Assembly: GCA_033964015.1 (NCBI GenBank)
Contig: CM066925.1
Location: forward strand, 8,470,435 to 8,534,434
Reading direction: 5' to 3'
DNA length: 64,000 nt
From: Scolanthus callimorphus
Taxonomy: Eukaryota > Cnidaria > Anthozoa > Actiniaria > Edwardsiidae
Position 1 is the stretch's first letter; each line of letters begins with the position of its first letter. A model generated the notes under the pieces. It saw nothing but the letters and a program-made list of their open reading frames with translations, was not told the DNA's origin and did not search any database. Of this stretch, positions 52,763 to 63,952 are shown in pieces. The position numbers and the translations under genes were made by a program.

Positions 52763-53460
52763 GTAATTGATGAGTGCTTCATATCGAACCATTAACCGCC
52801 TACGTATAATTACTTATAGCATGGGGTTCTTCATATATTCGACTATTAGGGATAGCTGTGGTTTGTTTTCAGGGTTGAAAATCAATGATCCGATTTTTTA
52901 AGGTCTATCTGTGCAAAATGGGAAATTTTGAGGGGGTTATTCGCCCAATATCGCCCAGAAATTGCTGAAGCCTGCGAAAATTTGAGGGAATGCCACAACT
53001 ATTGGTCCGGGTAGACAAAATGGCTTAGTTTTTTGGGGTTCATTTTCAGGATTTCTGACTGTTACATGCATTTATTACTGGTTGAGGTGAGCAGGTAATA
53101 AGCTATGTAGAGCTAGATATTATGTATCCGCAGGGTAGCACATCATTCCGTCCGTAATTTGAAGCATCTGTCTAACGTCCTATTTTAGAAAAAAAATCTG
53201 AAATAGGTGTATGTTAGTAGCAAACTTGACAATTTTCATTGGGGGATTGATGATTAAGAGAAATGCATGCACTTGTATACCGCAAATTATCATGTGGATA
53301 TGTTCAAATGCGGTTTACTGATCTGGATGTCTGATCCCTAAGATGCGGACTGCGATTTATACAATGCAGTTCACAGTCATGAGTGGTTGTTAGACATATC
53401 ATTCTGTAGTGAGCACTTTGTTTAACGTCCCTCGCATAGTGGTTAAGTGCAGTGGACGTT

Positions 53461-55322
53461 CCGTACATGAACCCTGAGTGGAAAGCTGCTATCAGTAAGA
53501 AGCGTAATTTTGCTAAGATGTTCAGCAAAGCAAAGAGCAAGGAATCATGGGAGTTGATGAAAAAATGAGAAAAGCAATCAAATGTTATTGGAATGAAGTC
53601 TCCAATGATCTTGATAAGAATCCACGGAAATTTTTCAAAACTTTCTCCCCAATCCTTAATTCAAAAACTAAAGAAAAAGCCGCTATCACTAGAAACCGAA
53701 AGGGAACTAATACAAGATCAAAAACAGTTGCAGAGGAATTCACAAACTTCTTCTCTACGGTGGCAGATAGAATTGGAGGCGACAAAGCAAAGAATCTACA
53801 GGAGCAGGACTGTATGGAGCACATGAGCGTGGATATGATTACTACAAAGATTGTTCCTAAAGCTTTCAGTTTTAAGGAGGTTACAAATGATGAAGTCCAT
53901 GAGGCTTTAAAAAACATCAAACCTGATAAGGCAACAGGGCACGTAACATTCCACCAAAGGTTTTAAAGCTGGTAGCTGAGGAAGTATCACTTTCGCTAAC
54001 ACACATGTTTAATAGGGGCATAAGTGAAAGTATTTGGCCGAGAGAGCGGAAAATGGAAGAATGGGTCCCTGTCTACAAGAAGGAAAATCCTCAAGATAAG
54101 ACCAACTACAGGCCAGTCACTATATTATCGGTCGTGGACAAAATCTTTGAGCAGTTCATTGGACGGCAGTTAGGTGGCAAGTTTGAGCAGATATTTGACC
54201 CTTTCATGGGTGCTTCCCGTAAGCGGTATAGTTGTGAAACAACACTTATACGTCTAGTAGAGGACTGGAGAAGGTCTAGAGACATGGGACGCACTACTGC
54301 GATACTGAGTTCGGATATGAGCAAGGCTTTTGATTCTATGCACCCTAAGGTACTGATGGCCAAACTTGAGGCATATGGTTTAAGCGATGATGCCCTGAGT
54401 CTGTTGAAGTCATACTTCACGGATCATCAGTGCAGGACGAGGATGGGTCATGTGAAATGTAAGTGGGAAATGGTTACTAGAGGCTGCCCGCAAGGGTCTT
54501 GTCTCGGTCCACTGCTCTTGAATACCTATCAAAACGACCTGTTTTACATGGATAGACAAAGCCAGCTTTCCGCATATGCAGACGACCATCAGCTATATTT
54601 TTCACACTTTGACCTGCAGGAAGCAATATGTACTCTCAAAACGGACGGTGAAAGCACGTCTGAGTGATATACACAAAATTTTCTGGAAGGAAATTTATCC
54701 AAGTAACAAACTATGATCATACCTGGGAAGAATGGAATGCTTGGAGATGACACCTTGGTCGAGACTACTCAGGACTTGAAGCTACTAGGCGTAACCATTG
54801 ACAGCAGTTTAACATTTTCAAGTCACATTTCAATCGCATGCAAGATGGCAAGCTCGCGTGTCGGTGTGTTAATGCGCCTTCGTAATCTAATTCCAGTTAC
54901 GGCTAAATTGAGAATATTCAAAGCAGCTATTCTGCCATATCTATGCTACGGGGGTTGACATGCATTTCTGCAAGAAGACGGATAGTATCAAGTTAGAGAG
55001 GGTGAGTGAGCGAGGGTTAATGGCTATATATAATGACTGGGGTGTGTCTTACCAGGAACTTTTGATAAAGGCTAAGATGAGCTCACTATACAATAGGAGG
55101 CTACAAGATATAGTAATTCTAATGTTTAAAATTAAAAATAGATTAGCTCCAACAAATATTTTAGAGCTCTTTCAGGAAGGTAATGCTGACCGCTACAATT
55201 TACGAAACACGGACTTCAAGCTACCACAAGTTAAAACTACTAGGCACGGGAAGCACTCCCTTAGATTTTATGGACCGTACCTCTGGGCGAAATTGTCACC
55301 GAACTTGAGAAATTGCAGGTGA
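53461..55322 (+). pseudogene. LINE reverse transcriptase, several frameshifts and stops
   Basis: Reading MNPEWKAAISKKRNFAK, then a shift near 53560 into KAIKCYWNEVSNDLDKN. RT palm motifs appear after another shift near 53945: NYRPVTILSVVDKIFEQF, SSDMSKAFDSM, GCPQGSCLGPLLLN and YADD (about 54576). The polymerase is followed by in-frame TGA (54665) and TAA (54704), then LLGVTIDSSLTFSSHIS and VGVLMRLRNL, a last shift near 54957, and LYNRRLQDIVILMFKIKN to the C-terminus at 55322. All catalytic motifs are recognisable but the protein cannot be made. Confidence 0.88.
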
Positions 55323-56082
55323 CTGTCATCTTTTAAAAAGCAAATACGTAGTATAGGTCTTGGAAAACTCGAGGACGAGTCATGCCCTGGCGGCTGCATC
55401 CTCTGCAGTATGTAGAATTATTTGTGAAATGCTAGTTCCTTTTTATAAGATTATTGATATAGTATTTTTATATGATTATTGTTATAGCTTTTTATACAAC
55501 ATTATAATTTTTATAATATATATATGTACATACTGAAATTGTATGACCAAATTGCCTTCTAGAGAGCTCGACATGCAATGAAATATTGCAAGGAGACTAA
55601 ATATGGGATAAACACAAAGTTTGGACCTACAGGCCTGTTTCGTGGGCAGTTCCCACTCCTCAGGGTTTATTATTACTCCGTCCCGCCATTTCTATTTATA
55701 CACGGGGATCTAAATACATGTATTAATTAAGAGAAATTTGCTTGCACACCTGCATGTGCTAACCAGCTCTGTTCTTTTATTGAGCGTGGCTTGGTCGCTA
55801 TGACAAATGATAAAGAACTTCTCGAGGTTGCATAAATTACACCGCTTCGTTGCGTTTGAGTATCCCTGGGCTCTACCTAGAATGCACCATGTGATACTAA
55901 ACTTCTTATTATATGTACATATTTATCTTATCTATTTATATCTCCTCCATTTTTTATCTTATTCTATTATATTTATACCATAGTTATACTATCTACTTAT
56001 TATTAGCTTTATTTAGATATAGGTGTCCCCGATTAGTGTGCCACTTGTGGCACGCTAGAAGTATTTCGACACATTAATAAAG

Positions 56083-56083
<1 letters not shown>
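55323..56083 (+). repeat. LINE 3' untranslated region
   Basis: Non-coding. The last 70 bp hold GTGTCCCC, the hairpin GTGCCACTTGTGGCAC and ACACATTAATAAAGTTATT, parallel to the end of the LINE at 22010-22075. This hairpin next to the tail is a likely recognition feature for reverse transcription. Confidence 0.7.

Positions 56084-56120
<37 letters not shown>
56084..56120 (+). repeat. (ATTG)n LINE tail
   Basis: Nine tandem ATTG units directly after AATAAAGTT; typical simple-repeat tail of CR1/Jockey-like insertions. Confidence 0.9.
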
Positions 56121-56121
<1 letters not shown>

Positions 56122-56202
56122 GCTGAGGGACGGGACCTCGGTGTATTGTCTCATCCGAAGAAAAAAATATGTTCATCCGAGTGTTGAGGATGCTACTGAA
56201 TC

Positions 56203-57014
56203 GAATTATTCACCCCTTCCATTTCGGTCATATCGAAACAGGCTTGATGAAAGATAGAGATTCCCGTTTTCACGGGAATCTAAGATTAAAGAATATGCAA
56301 ATTAGCAGACTCATGACGTCACAAGATGGAGTTATCTAAGATTAAAGAATATGCAAATTAGCAGACTCATGACGTCACAAGATGAACACAGGTCCAGTTT
56401 GGAAAATAAGTTACGAAATTCTCAGCATGCTTTTGACATAAGAGTTTGAAACTTTCCAGAATGATAAAACTAAGTATGATACATATCATAGACTACACAA
56501 TGGTGTTGCCATGGAAACCGATTCGGGTCCAGGCTTTCGGGTACAAAATAAAGAAAATCTCATTTCTGTGTCTGATGAGTAAATGTTGGACGGCCAAACT
56601 AAAGTTACTATGTCTGCACATGTTGAGGTTTATGACAGAGTCCACATATAATCGCTTGTACTAAAATAGCGGAGAAAATCTCGACTTAGCTTCAATGATT
56701 GAGCTGGGGCCTGGGCCCAAATATTTTTCCATAGTAACGTCATTATGTAGCTATGATGTGTATCGCACTTTGTTCTGTCACTCTGGAAAGTTTCAAGGGC
56801 TTACGCCACAAGTAAGCTGAGAAATCTCTATTTTATTATCCAAAGCGTTACCTGTGTCAATCGTGTGACGTCACACGTATTCTAATTTGCATAATTTTCG
56901 AACCTTAATATCCAACAATGATAACCAACAACGATATCAAATTAGGGGAAACGTCATTTTTCTTCTTTAATCAAGTTTGTTTGGGTGTGACCGAAATGGA
57001 ATGGGTAAAGAATT
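56203..57014. mobile_element. 812 bp TIR element (MITE)
   Basis: GAATTATTCACCCCTTCC at left is mirrored by GGAATGGGTAAAGAATTC at right. Inner blocks (CATTTCGGTCA, CTTGAT.AAAG) extend the terminal repeat to about 50 bp. Interior contains a 56 bp tandem duplication and no gene. Confidence 0.72.
56278..56389. repeat. 56 bp tandem duplication
   Basis: Two copies of ATCTAAGATTAAAGAATATG... (56278 and 56334), each with ATGCAAAT (octamer-like) and TGACGTCA. Inside the 812 bp TIR element. Confidence 0.9.
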
Positions 57015-57483
57015 CATTTCAGTAGCACGACGAGTATTTTCTGCATTGTATAGGAAAGTGAAATTAAATTTTGGACAAAACTTACACAGTCTTCCGTGCA
57101 TTTGTTTATAACGTCTGCAGTATCTGCCCCCGATCTCTAACTCATGGTTGCTAACTCGAAGCTTTGTCAATTGAACTCGGTGTTTCATGTTTGGGATATT
57201 TAAATACTTTGAATGATATATAAGTCCTGAATTTGTTTCGCTGACCGGCGTTACCCCTGTCGTCGTCCTGTTCCATATTCCTATTCCTAGTCCTCAAAAC
57301 TGTTCATCTTCCCAGAATGTACTCCAACAATCTTTGTTCAGGTGATCAAGCATTCTCTTGGTGTTTTTAGGCCGAGCTAGCGCGGGCGAGATTAAAACTC
57401 ACTCGTCAACTTCCCGCCTGTTTCGCTGGGTTTCGGGGATGCTTGCTACGCTGGGTGATCTGATCATCACTATTCAATTTCAG

Positions 57484-57772
57484 GAAGCGAATCCCTGGTT
57501 CGTGGCAAAGTTGACAAGTGATCTCTATATCCATACAGTAACCGTCGTTTTTAACGCTGACGTCCATAGCTTCATTGATATCAATAACACCAGCGTCGTC
57601 CTCGGCAGTGAGATGGCTAATGGCTCGACAATTAATTGTAATATGTATGAAGTCCAAGGAATGGAGTACACTGTAAGATGTGCTACAGATTTCAAAACCA
57701 GGGCAATTAACATAACGTTCCAACGTAACGAAGTGAGACTCTCCGTGTGCCGGATTGATGTCTTTGCTGTTT
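57484..57772 (+). CDS. exon 4, fucolectin-like (FTP/F5-8C-type) domain
   Basis: After ATTCAATTTCAG the exon reads EANPWFVAKLTSDLYIHTVT, then a central block, and IINITF-like and VRLSVCRIDVFAVC at the end. The N-P-W-[WF] start, the YxV strand and the final L-x-[LV]-C-x-[IV]-[ED]-V-[FY] are the signature of the fucolectin/tachylectin-4/pentraxin-1 (F-type lectin) fold. It lies in phase 0 with exon 3 and ends in phase 1 before GTGAGT (57773), compatible with exon 5. The residues normally ligating fucose (His and two Arg) are not evident, so sugar binding is uncertain. This exon covers about 96 residues, slightly short of a full domain. Confidence 0.75.
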
Positions 57773-58426
57773 GTGAGTGCCTCTAATTATTCAAGTATCA
57801 AGCTAACAACAGCAGTAATTATTCAAGTATCAAGCTAATAACAAGAGTAGAACCACTATATGGGGAGTAAAAGATACACAAATAACAAATATACGCTATA
57901 TATACTATGTCAAACTGTACTAGCACATTTATATTTAAAACATAGCATAGCACATTTTGACATTTACCATAGCCTGATCAGGTAGCACGCGTGTTGGGAG
58001 AACAACAAAGGCTGTGGGAACACGAGCCCGTCTTTACAGCTGTTTCAGGTAAAACGCGACCCAGCACGTTCAAACATATTTTGGCAGTTGGGTTTTTCTG
58101 TGAAGTCAATGAAACCACAACTAACTACGTGAGCCAATCAGGTTCCTTGCTCAGAGTTTCGCCGTGTGCACTTTTGGCTTCTCTCGCGACATGTATCTTT
58201 GTGTGCGTCTCCCACGAACAGAGCTCACCATGGTTATCATATTGCCCTTTTGATTTCCATCATTGAATGGAAAAGTCAATTGCATAAAGCTCAATTGTCG
58301 CGCCCATCGAACACAGGGTCATTTTGCCTAGCTATACCCGTTAGTATCATTAAGGAAATAGGTTACTAACAGGCGCATTTTGTTTTTCTAAAGCTGACTG
58401 AGCTATGATAATATTCTTAATATTAG
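57773..58426 (+). other. intron 4
   Basis: GTGAGT to ATATTCTTAATATTAG. Contains a 32 bp tandem duplication (57786-57849; AATTATTCAAGTATCAAGCT). No gene. Confidence 0.55.
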
Positions 58427-58632
58427 ATTCATCGGAGAGCTTTCATGGAGCCGTGTACAACAACTGGAAGGTTACACAGGAAGAGAGCAGACAATTCGCC
58501 GACATACTAAAGCTCTTCCCAAGGTTTAAAACGAAGGCTGACAAAAGGGAAATATATCCACGATTTGCTACAGCGACTAGTAGGATATATTATTTTTACG
58601 CTGGTGCAGCACGAACAGAGGCATTTATAATT
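58427..58632 (+). CDS. exon 5, unrecognised
   Basis: Bounded by TTAATATTAG and GTAAGTAT, both good splice sites. The frame completes the phase-1 codon from exon 4 and stays open over 68 codons (SSESFHGAVYNNWKV, then a charged middle, RIYYFYAGAARTEAF), ending in phase 0. I do not recognise the domain. Phase continuity and splice sites make it a likely exon of the same gene. The following exon was not identified with confidence; a fragment ending MADR before GTATGT (59142) is a candidate. Confidence 0.6.
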
Positions 58633-59203
58633 GTAAGTATGCCTTTTCTTTAAAGCCGTTAACAAACGTTTTATTTCACGAGAAAGTCAGCCCTAACAAC
58701 ATTGGCTGATTGGGCATGTATAGTGCGTTGGATGAGTATAACCATTGACGTTTGACTAATGCAAACTTTTTCTGCAAAATTAATAATGTATTTTATGAAA
58801 GTACTCCTGATACCTGTGAGTAAGGGAAGAGGCTATTTCCCTGATAACAGTCTTGCACTAGTCACTTGCTTCCACCGACCCCCCAACCCCCGCGACACGC
58901 GGGGATTTTGCCAGGCAATAGTGGGGGAAATATCAGTGGTTTGTCTTGTATTCGTGCCCCGATCCCCAGGGAGTTTACTTCAAATTTGCTGTGGCTCAGA
59001 TAGCCCGGGGAACCGGCCGGGGGAATGGCGGGGGAACACGGTATCCACTACCTGCGATGGATTTTGGGAAATCCAAGATTGCAAAGACTTTTGGGAAACC
59101 CAAACGAAGCTTATAGCAGCTTGTACAAGATGGCTGACAGGTATGTAGAATCCCTCTCAATATTATTCAAATGTCACGTATCATCTCTTGAAAACAAAAC
59201 CTT
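58633..59203. other. probable intron or unresolved exon region
   Basis: Includes a GC-rich part 58880-59140 open in more than one frame; one frame reads LRWILGNPRLQRLLGNPNEA before a plausible donor GTATGT at 59142. I could not find a phase-compatible acceptor, so no exon is called. Confidence 0.35.
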
Positions 59204-59370
59204 TTGAAAGATAACACTTTGACCTTTTTAATTTGGCGTTCCTTTTTGTATATAACTCACTTCATTTCCGATATAAAACATCATTTCCGATGGAAAACAT
59301 TCTTCCGAGATGCGGGTATCGTAGAGACGGATACAATTGAAGAATATTCGCCCATTTTTTGCGAAAGTTG
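59204..59370 (+). CDS. exon with N-terminal half of a SAM domain
   Basis: Open frame ending HHFRWKTFFRDAGI then ETDTIEEYSPIFCES before the donor GTATGT (59371). The W-x-x-F-F-x-D-A-G-I start and Y-x-x-x-F match the first helices of the C19orf47-type SAM domain. The exon ends in phase 2, and the next exon (60423) supplies one base to make Cys, then ITDKSLGEID, completing the domain. The 5' limit of the exon and the true start codon are uncertain. SAM domains mediate protein or RNA contacts; a role cannot be given here. Confidence 0.65.
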
Positions 59371-60422
59371 GTATGTCTACTATGAGATTTCTTATTAAAA
59401 ATTCGTGATATTCCCGGACCAAAGCACAATAGATGTATGTTTATATACTTGTGTGACCTTATCACAAAAACGTGGCGGATCCTTGTTGGGCTTGTCATTC
59501 AAGTACACGGGGCCACTCAGTAACTTGAGTACTTACATTTCCTTGTATTATCTCGTTCTTTTTGCGAGATGGCCCCAAGTACTTGAAGCGCTCCCGATAA
59601 AATTTCAGGAAAGAAAACCGAGAGAAGTTGCATGCGAGTGTGAAATGAAATGTGGCAGTTGAGGGAATTTTTGCCAGGAGATAGAAATGAAAAATCATGA
59701 GACAGACTCCCTGCAAATCCGCGAGAGTTGATCCCTGCCTTAAAAAACCTTTTGCATGTGTCACTTCAGTCAGTGAGGTTTCAGGGGTATTGTATAGTTT
59801 CTTGCAATCTAAAACCTTCATTTTTTCTTAATACTGCTTATCGTGATTATTATTTTTGGCATACAGTCTCTATATAACTGACCAATAGCGATATGTGTAT
59901 AATTCTGCTACTGCTTATACAGTAAAAAAAAACATGGAGCGTGATTCCCTATAGTTGAACATTCATTTCATTATTACATTATTGATTTCATTATTCAATC
60001 CAAAAATGCTCAATGTTGAATCATTGAATATTCAACTCTAGTGGGGCACGCTTCATGTTTTTTGACTGTAAACATTACATGACAATGAGAATGACTGCAT
60101 TATATAGAATATAATAGTTAAATTGCAGACTCAAAGAGTATAGTGGTGATGAAGCCCCATTTGAGAAATGCTGACTTTGTGATGAATACAGACAACGCAC
60201 CTCATAATATATTGTTTGGGGGTGTAAACCTAGCTTTCATTGACAATCCCCCCTCCTTTTAATTAACTAAACTGGGGCATGCCAAGTTAATGATTGCAAA
60301 TATAAATAATATGAGCTCAAGTTCATGCAACTATTTTAATGATAACGGAAGTGTTGTTTTAAATACTTGAGTTGATAATAATAAATCCAGATTATTTTTG
60401 TGTGTGTTTTTTTTTTCCATAG
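59371..60422 (+). other. intron within the SAM domain
   Basis: From GTATGT to TTTTTTCCATAG. Contains a 149 bp TA-flanked MITE (59920-60068). Nothing else gene-like. Confidence 0.55.
59920..60068. mobile_element. 149 bp TA-flanked MITE
   Basis: CAGTAAAAAAAAACATGGAG and its inverse CTTCATGTTTTTTGACTG lie at the ends, with the repeat continuing to GTTGAA. TA on each side (59918-59919, 60069-60070), as for Tc1/Mariner-type MITEs. Confidence 0.82.
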
Positions 60423-60525
60423 TATCACCGATAAATCTCTTGGTGAGATTGATAAAAGCATCCTACATGATATGGGAATTAAAGTCATAGGACATGTCTT
60501 ACTGATCTTAAAGCATATCAAAACG
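60423..60525 (+). CDS. exon with C-terminal half of the SAM domain
   Basis: After CCATAG, reads ITDKSLGEIDKSILHDMGI then GHVLLILKHIKT, the last helices of a SAM domain (L-x-D-M-G-I and G-H-x-L-x-I-L-x-x-I). It ends in phase 0 before GTATGT (60526). An identical exon is repeated at 63123-63225. Together with 59204-59370 it makes a complete SAM domain. Confidence 0.8.
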
Positions 60526-60990
60526 GTATGTTGTTTATTTTCCACGATTGAAAGGTTAGCAAATGTTCCAACATACTGTATCACCAGCTGCAGGGCTCTT
60601 ACAGGTGATATCCAGGTTCTCAGTTTTAGCAGCTAATGGTTGTTAGAGGGGAAGGGGGGAAGGGAAATTAATTGAACTCTAACTCTAGATAATGGACATC
60701 AACATTTTGGACCTACTTTCAGAAGCCCTGCCTTATTGATTTTTTTTTTTGCACAAAATTATTGAAAAGGTGGAACTGGGTTAGAATGTATGCAATTATT
60801 TTTTTCTCAATTGCCCTTGTAGTTGTTGTGGGAAATACCACGTCGACATACATAGCAGCATCATGAGCTGATTTTAGGGGCACTGCTAGTGCAGTGGGTA
60901 GATGCAAAGTTAATGGATTTACAACCGACTCAGGCCCTGTGAAGGGGCTCCTAGAGCCCCCCCTCCCCCACTTTTGACATTATACCTGCT
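60526..60990 (+). other. probable intron
   Basis: No coding signal, one AT-rich part and a C-rich tract near 60955-60970. Repeated identically at 63226-63690. Confidence 0.45.
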
Positions 60991-61098
60991 GCAACATCAT
61001 CAGCCACACCTGCACCTGCAGTGACTACAATATCAAGAACCCGCCAATCTACCATCTTGATAAACAATGGAGATCTGAAAGTTGGACCAGAGTTGCAG
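60991..61098 (+). CDS. probable linker exon (Ala/Thr/Pro-rich)
   Basis: Open frame ATSSATPAPAVTTISRTRQS then ILINNGDLKVGPELQ, ending at CAG followed by GCAAGT (61099). That is a match to the rarer GC donor class. The following exon (61253) starts in the same phase with VLPDTTTF. The acceptor side is uncertain. Repeated at 63691-63798. No domain recognised. Confidence 0.5.
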
Positions 61099-61252
61099 GC
61101 AAGTGAAGTGTCCAATTAAAAGTTGTTTTCTTGAGAACACACCAACCGATAGCTGTAAAAACATGAAAAAGAACCCTGTATAACTATAAAAGATGTTGTG
61201 ATCACTTCAAAACTGATGATACTTTGATGCATATCTTTGTTTTGATTTTCAG

Positions 61253-63090
61253 GTTTTGCCTGATACAACCACATTTATAACAGTTAAGGTCAATGAGGCT
61301 GAAATAAAAGAAAAAAGCCAAATTTATGACACCTCACAAGTCGATGCCAGCCACAAGATGTATAGTTATTATACTGAGATTAACAGTGCTGCATTCAAGC
61401 TTGCATTAGCTACCAGTTGCAATATTTGGAATAGAAAGTCAATCAGGCACTTATCTTTATATAGCTGAATACTACCCATCATCTGATTACAAGCGACTCA
61501 GAGAGTGGATAAGCAAGTTAATAACCCCCTGAAAAACGACTTTGACTCGACAAAGCCACTCTAATGTTATTTGCAAATTAGCATCAACCGACAAGGACAG
61601 GACACTCCTGAAGTTTGCTGCATGCAAAGCTGCAGGGCTCTCTTCAAAACAGGCAGAAAAGATGTATGGGATCGGAGCATACAAGGACCTACGCAAGAAG
61701 GTACAAGTGGCTCTTGAAGAAGCAGCTGAGATAAGACAATCAATCATTGAGCTTTCCGAGATCGAAGATAAGGCTTTACTCAGGTCCGTAGGTATTGAAG
61801 ATGTAGACAGCAGCGACAATGAAGATGATAAGACTGTTTGCTCTGACATTGAGCTGTATGACAATGTGTCTGATGAAAGTGATGACGATGCTGTCGGCAG
61901 TAATAATACCTGTCAGACGAATGCCATATCAGAGAGTCCATCTCACGATGTTCTTGATGTGGACATACCAGATCAATCCTCATCCCAAATTGATCAACGT
62001 CCTGGGATCTATGACCCAGATGACATAAGCAAACATACTGGTTTGGCGAATCCAGCGCCATCTAATGATGTCCTTTTAAGTTGGCTTAGGGAAAACCATT
62101 TAAACTGGTTTTCCTTTTTTGAGGAAGTGAGCCAATAGTTAAGAAATTATACAGCTGAGGTTCTGAGTCAAGTAATGCTTGATTTCACAGACTCCTTACC
62201 AACAAGCGACTTGACAATGGAAGAAGAAAAATTTGTAGAACGCTCAAGACAAGCTTTCCTGGAGGTGAAAAGAAGACACCAGGACAGTGAGAACGAAATT
62301 GAGTCCGAGTCAGACAATGACGAAGATAATTGCTGGGAAGGTGTTGAAGTTACAAATGTTCTGTCAGCAGAAACGTTAACAAAGGTGAATGCTGAGAGAC
62401 AGGGCAAAAAGGAAAGCTGCCAAGGATATATGAGAGAAGTGTTTACTAAAACGGAAAGTTCCTCCTTCAGTTAGTCGTGTACAGAAGCGTGGAAGAATTT
62501 GTAGAAAGTAAGAAAGTAGGAGCAGATGCCTGGAGAAGAACAGGGTTGTTAACATTTGATGGAACAAGAAAAAGGGGAAAGAAAGTAACATACCAGTCGA
62601 TCAAAGAGCATTTAGAAAAGTATGGTACAAAACTCGGGTATGGAACAATCGTACAGCTTTGTGTTGCCCGGAACAAGAAAAATATTCTTCTAAGCGATAT
62701 CATAATGTGGCAAAAATAACCTGCCGGAGGGCGCGGAAAGGATTCTCTGTAAGGTTAAACCCTGATGCACATTGGAGCTGTGCACTCTACAAAGGCCTAG
62801 ATTTTTTTCCAGCTAAAAGATGGCACTAATATGAAAAGATGGCACTAATATGAACAGATGGCACTTATGACCATAAGCATTCCAAAACAATAACGACGAG
62901 CAATAACCCGTCACTGACAACGAGAACTGACTTTGTTAATGCCTATCCCTCTGTTATTCAAACCTCCTCCTACCTTTTCCTTGAAACAGAAACAGCGAAG
63001 CAGGCCTGTGTCGGTGTTATAAAACCACACTATATTTTCCAAAGAATGCCGCCCAGCATGCAGCCGACCTCGAGCTCTTACAGAATCTAC
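61253..63090 (+). pseudogene. decayed downstream frame of the SAM-type gene (acidic protein)
   Basis: After GATTTTCAG a frame reads VLPDTTTFITVKVNEAEIKE and continues to a stop at 61468. Shifts lead through AEYYPSSDYKRLREWISKLI into a long frame 61542-62138 (KAAGLSSKQAEKMYGIGAYK; then an Asp/Ser/Glu-rich acidic stretch) with a TAG at 62136-62138. It continues in the same frame to 62474 (SLPTSDLTMEEEKFVERSRQ), then shifted to SVEEFVESKKVGADAWRRTG (62477-62719) and RRARKGFSVRLNPDAHWSCA after 62720. The sequence is too coherent to be random but has several lesions. I do not recognise the family. Multi-copy status suggests a repeated gene or transposon-borne gene. Confidence 0.6.
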
Positions 63091-63122
63091 CAGACCTGGA
63101 ACCTGTGTTTTTTTTTCCATAG

Positions 63123-63225
63123 TATCACCGATAAATCTCTTGGTGAGATTGATAAAAGCATCCTACATGATATGGGAATTAAAGTCATAGGACATGTCTT
63201 ACTGATCTTAAAGCATATCAAAACG
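63123..63225 (+). CDS. SAM-domain C-terminal exon, duplicate
   Basis: Identical to 60423-60525, with the same CCATAG acceptor and GTATGT donor. No duplicate of the N-terminal SAM exon lies upstream within the unit, so this copy would need to splice from 59370 or from an unknown exon. Confidence 0.65.
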
Positions 63226-63690
63226 GTATGTTGTTTATTTTCCACGATTGAAAGGTTAGCAAATGTTCCAACATACTGTATCACCAGCTGCAGGGCTCTT
63301 ACAGGTGATATCCAGGTTCTCAGTTTTAGCAGCTAATGGTTGTTAGAGGGGAAGGGGGGAAGGGAAATTAATTGAACTCTAACTCTAGATAATGGACATC
63401 AACATTTTGGACCTACTTTCAGAAGCCCTGCCTTATTGATTTTTTTTTTTGCACAAAATTATTGAAAAGGTGGAACTGGGTTAGAATGTATGCAATTATT
63501 TTTTTCTCAATTGCCCTTGTAGTTGTTGTGGGAAATACCACGTCGACATACATAGCAGCATCATGAGCTGATTTTAGGGGCACTGCTAGTGCAGTGGGTA
63601 GATGCAAAGTTAATGGATTTACAACCGACTCAGGCCCTGTGAAGGGGCTCCTAGAGCCCCCCCTCCCCCACTTTTGACATTATACCTGCT

Positions 63691-63798
63691 GCAACATCAT
63701 CAGCCACACCTGCACCTGCAGTGACTACAATATCAAGAACCCGCCAATCTACCATCTTGATAAACAATGGAGATCTGAAAGTTGGACCAGAGTTGCAG
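63691..63798 (+). CDS. linker exon, duplicate
   Basis: Identical copy of 60991-61098, including the CAG|GCAAGT boundary. Confidence 0.45.
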
Positions 63799-63952
63799 GC
63801 AAGTGAAGTGTCCAATTAAAAGTTGTTTTCTTGAGAACACACCAACCGATAGCTGTAAAAACATGAAAAAGAACCCTGTATAACTATAAAAGATGTTGTG
63901 ATCACTTCAAAACTGATGATACTTTGATGCATATCTTTGTTTTGATTTTCAG

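Larger units (their letters stand above)
53440..56120 (+). mobile_element. CR1/Jockey-group LINE, 5' truncated
   Basis: From the region linking endonuclease and reverse transcriptase to the 3' tail. Coding remnant 53461-55322, then about 760 bp of 3' untranslated sequence, then TTAATAAAGTT and (ATTG)n at 56084-56120. The endonuclease is missing, as usual for truncated LINE insertions. The same family provides 20165-22096. Confidence 0.85.
52763..57483 (+). other. intron 3, hosting a LINE and a MITE
   Basis: If the five-exon model is right, this 4.7 kb intron contains a decayed LINE (53440-56120) in sense orientation and a foldback MITE (56203-57014). The sequence 52796-53439 before them holds nothing recognisable. 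Confidence 0.5.
60408..61300 (+). repeat. 2,700 bp-offset duplication, first copy
   Basis: From TTTTTTTTTCCATAG onward, every base I compared is identical to 63108-64000. Identity starts at 60408 within a T run and extends at least to the window end. So the repeated unit is 60408-63107 (2,700 bp), and the second copy is cut by the window edge. Confidence 0.95.

Noticed and set aside
59025..59207. Possible exon of the SRCR/fucolectin gene (LRWILGNPRLQRLLGNPNEA)
   Set aside because: A donor site exists but no acceptor gives the phase required by the preceding exon; left as unresolved.
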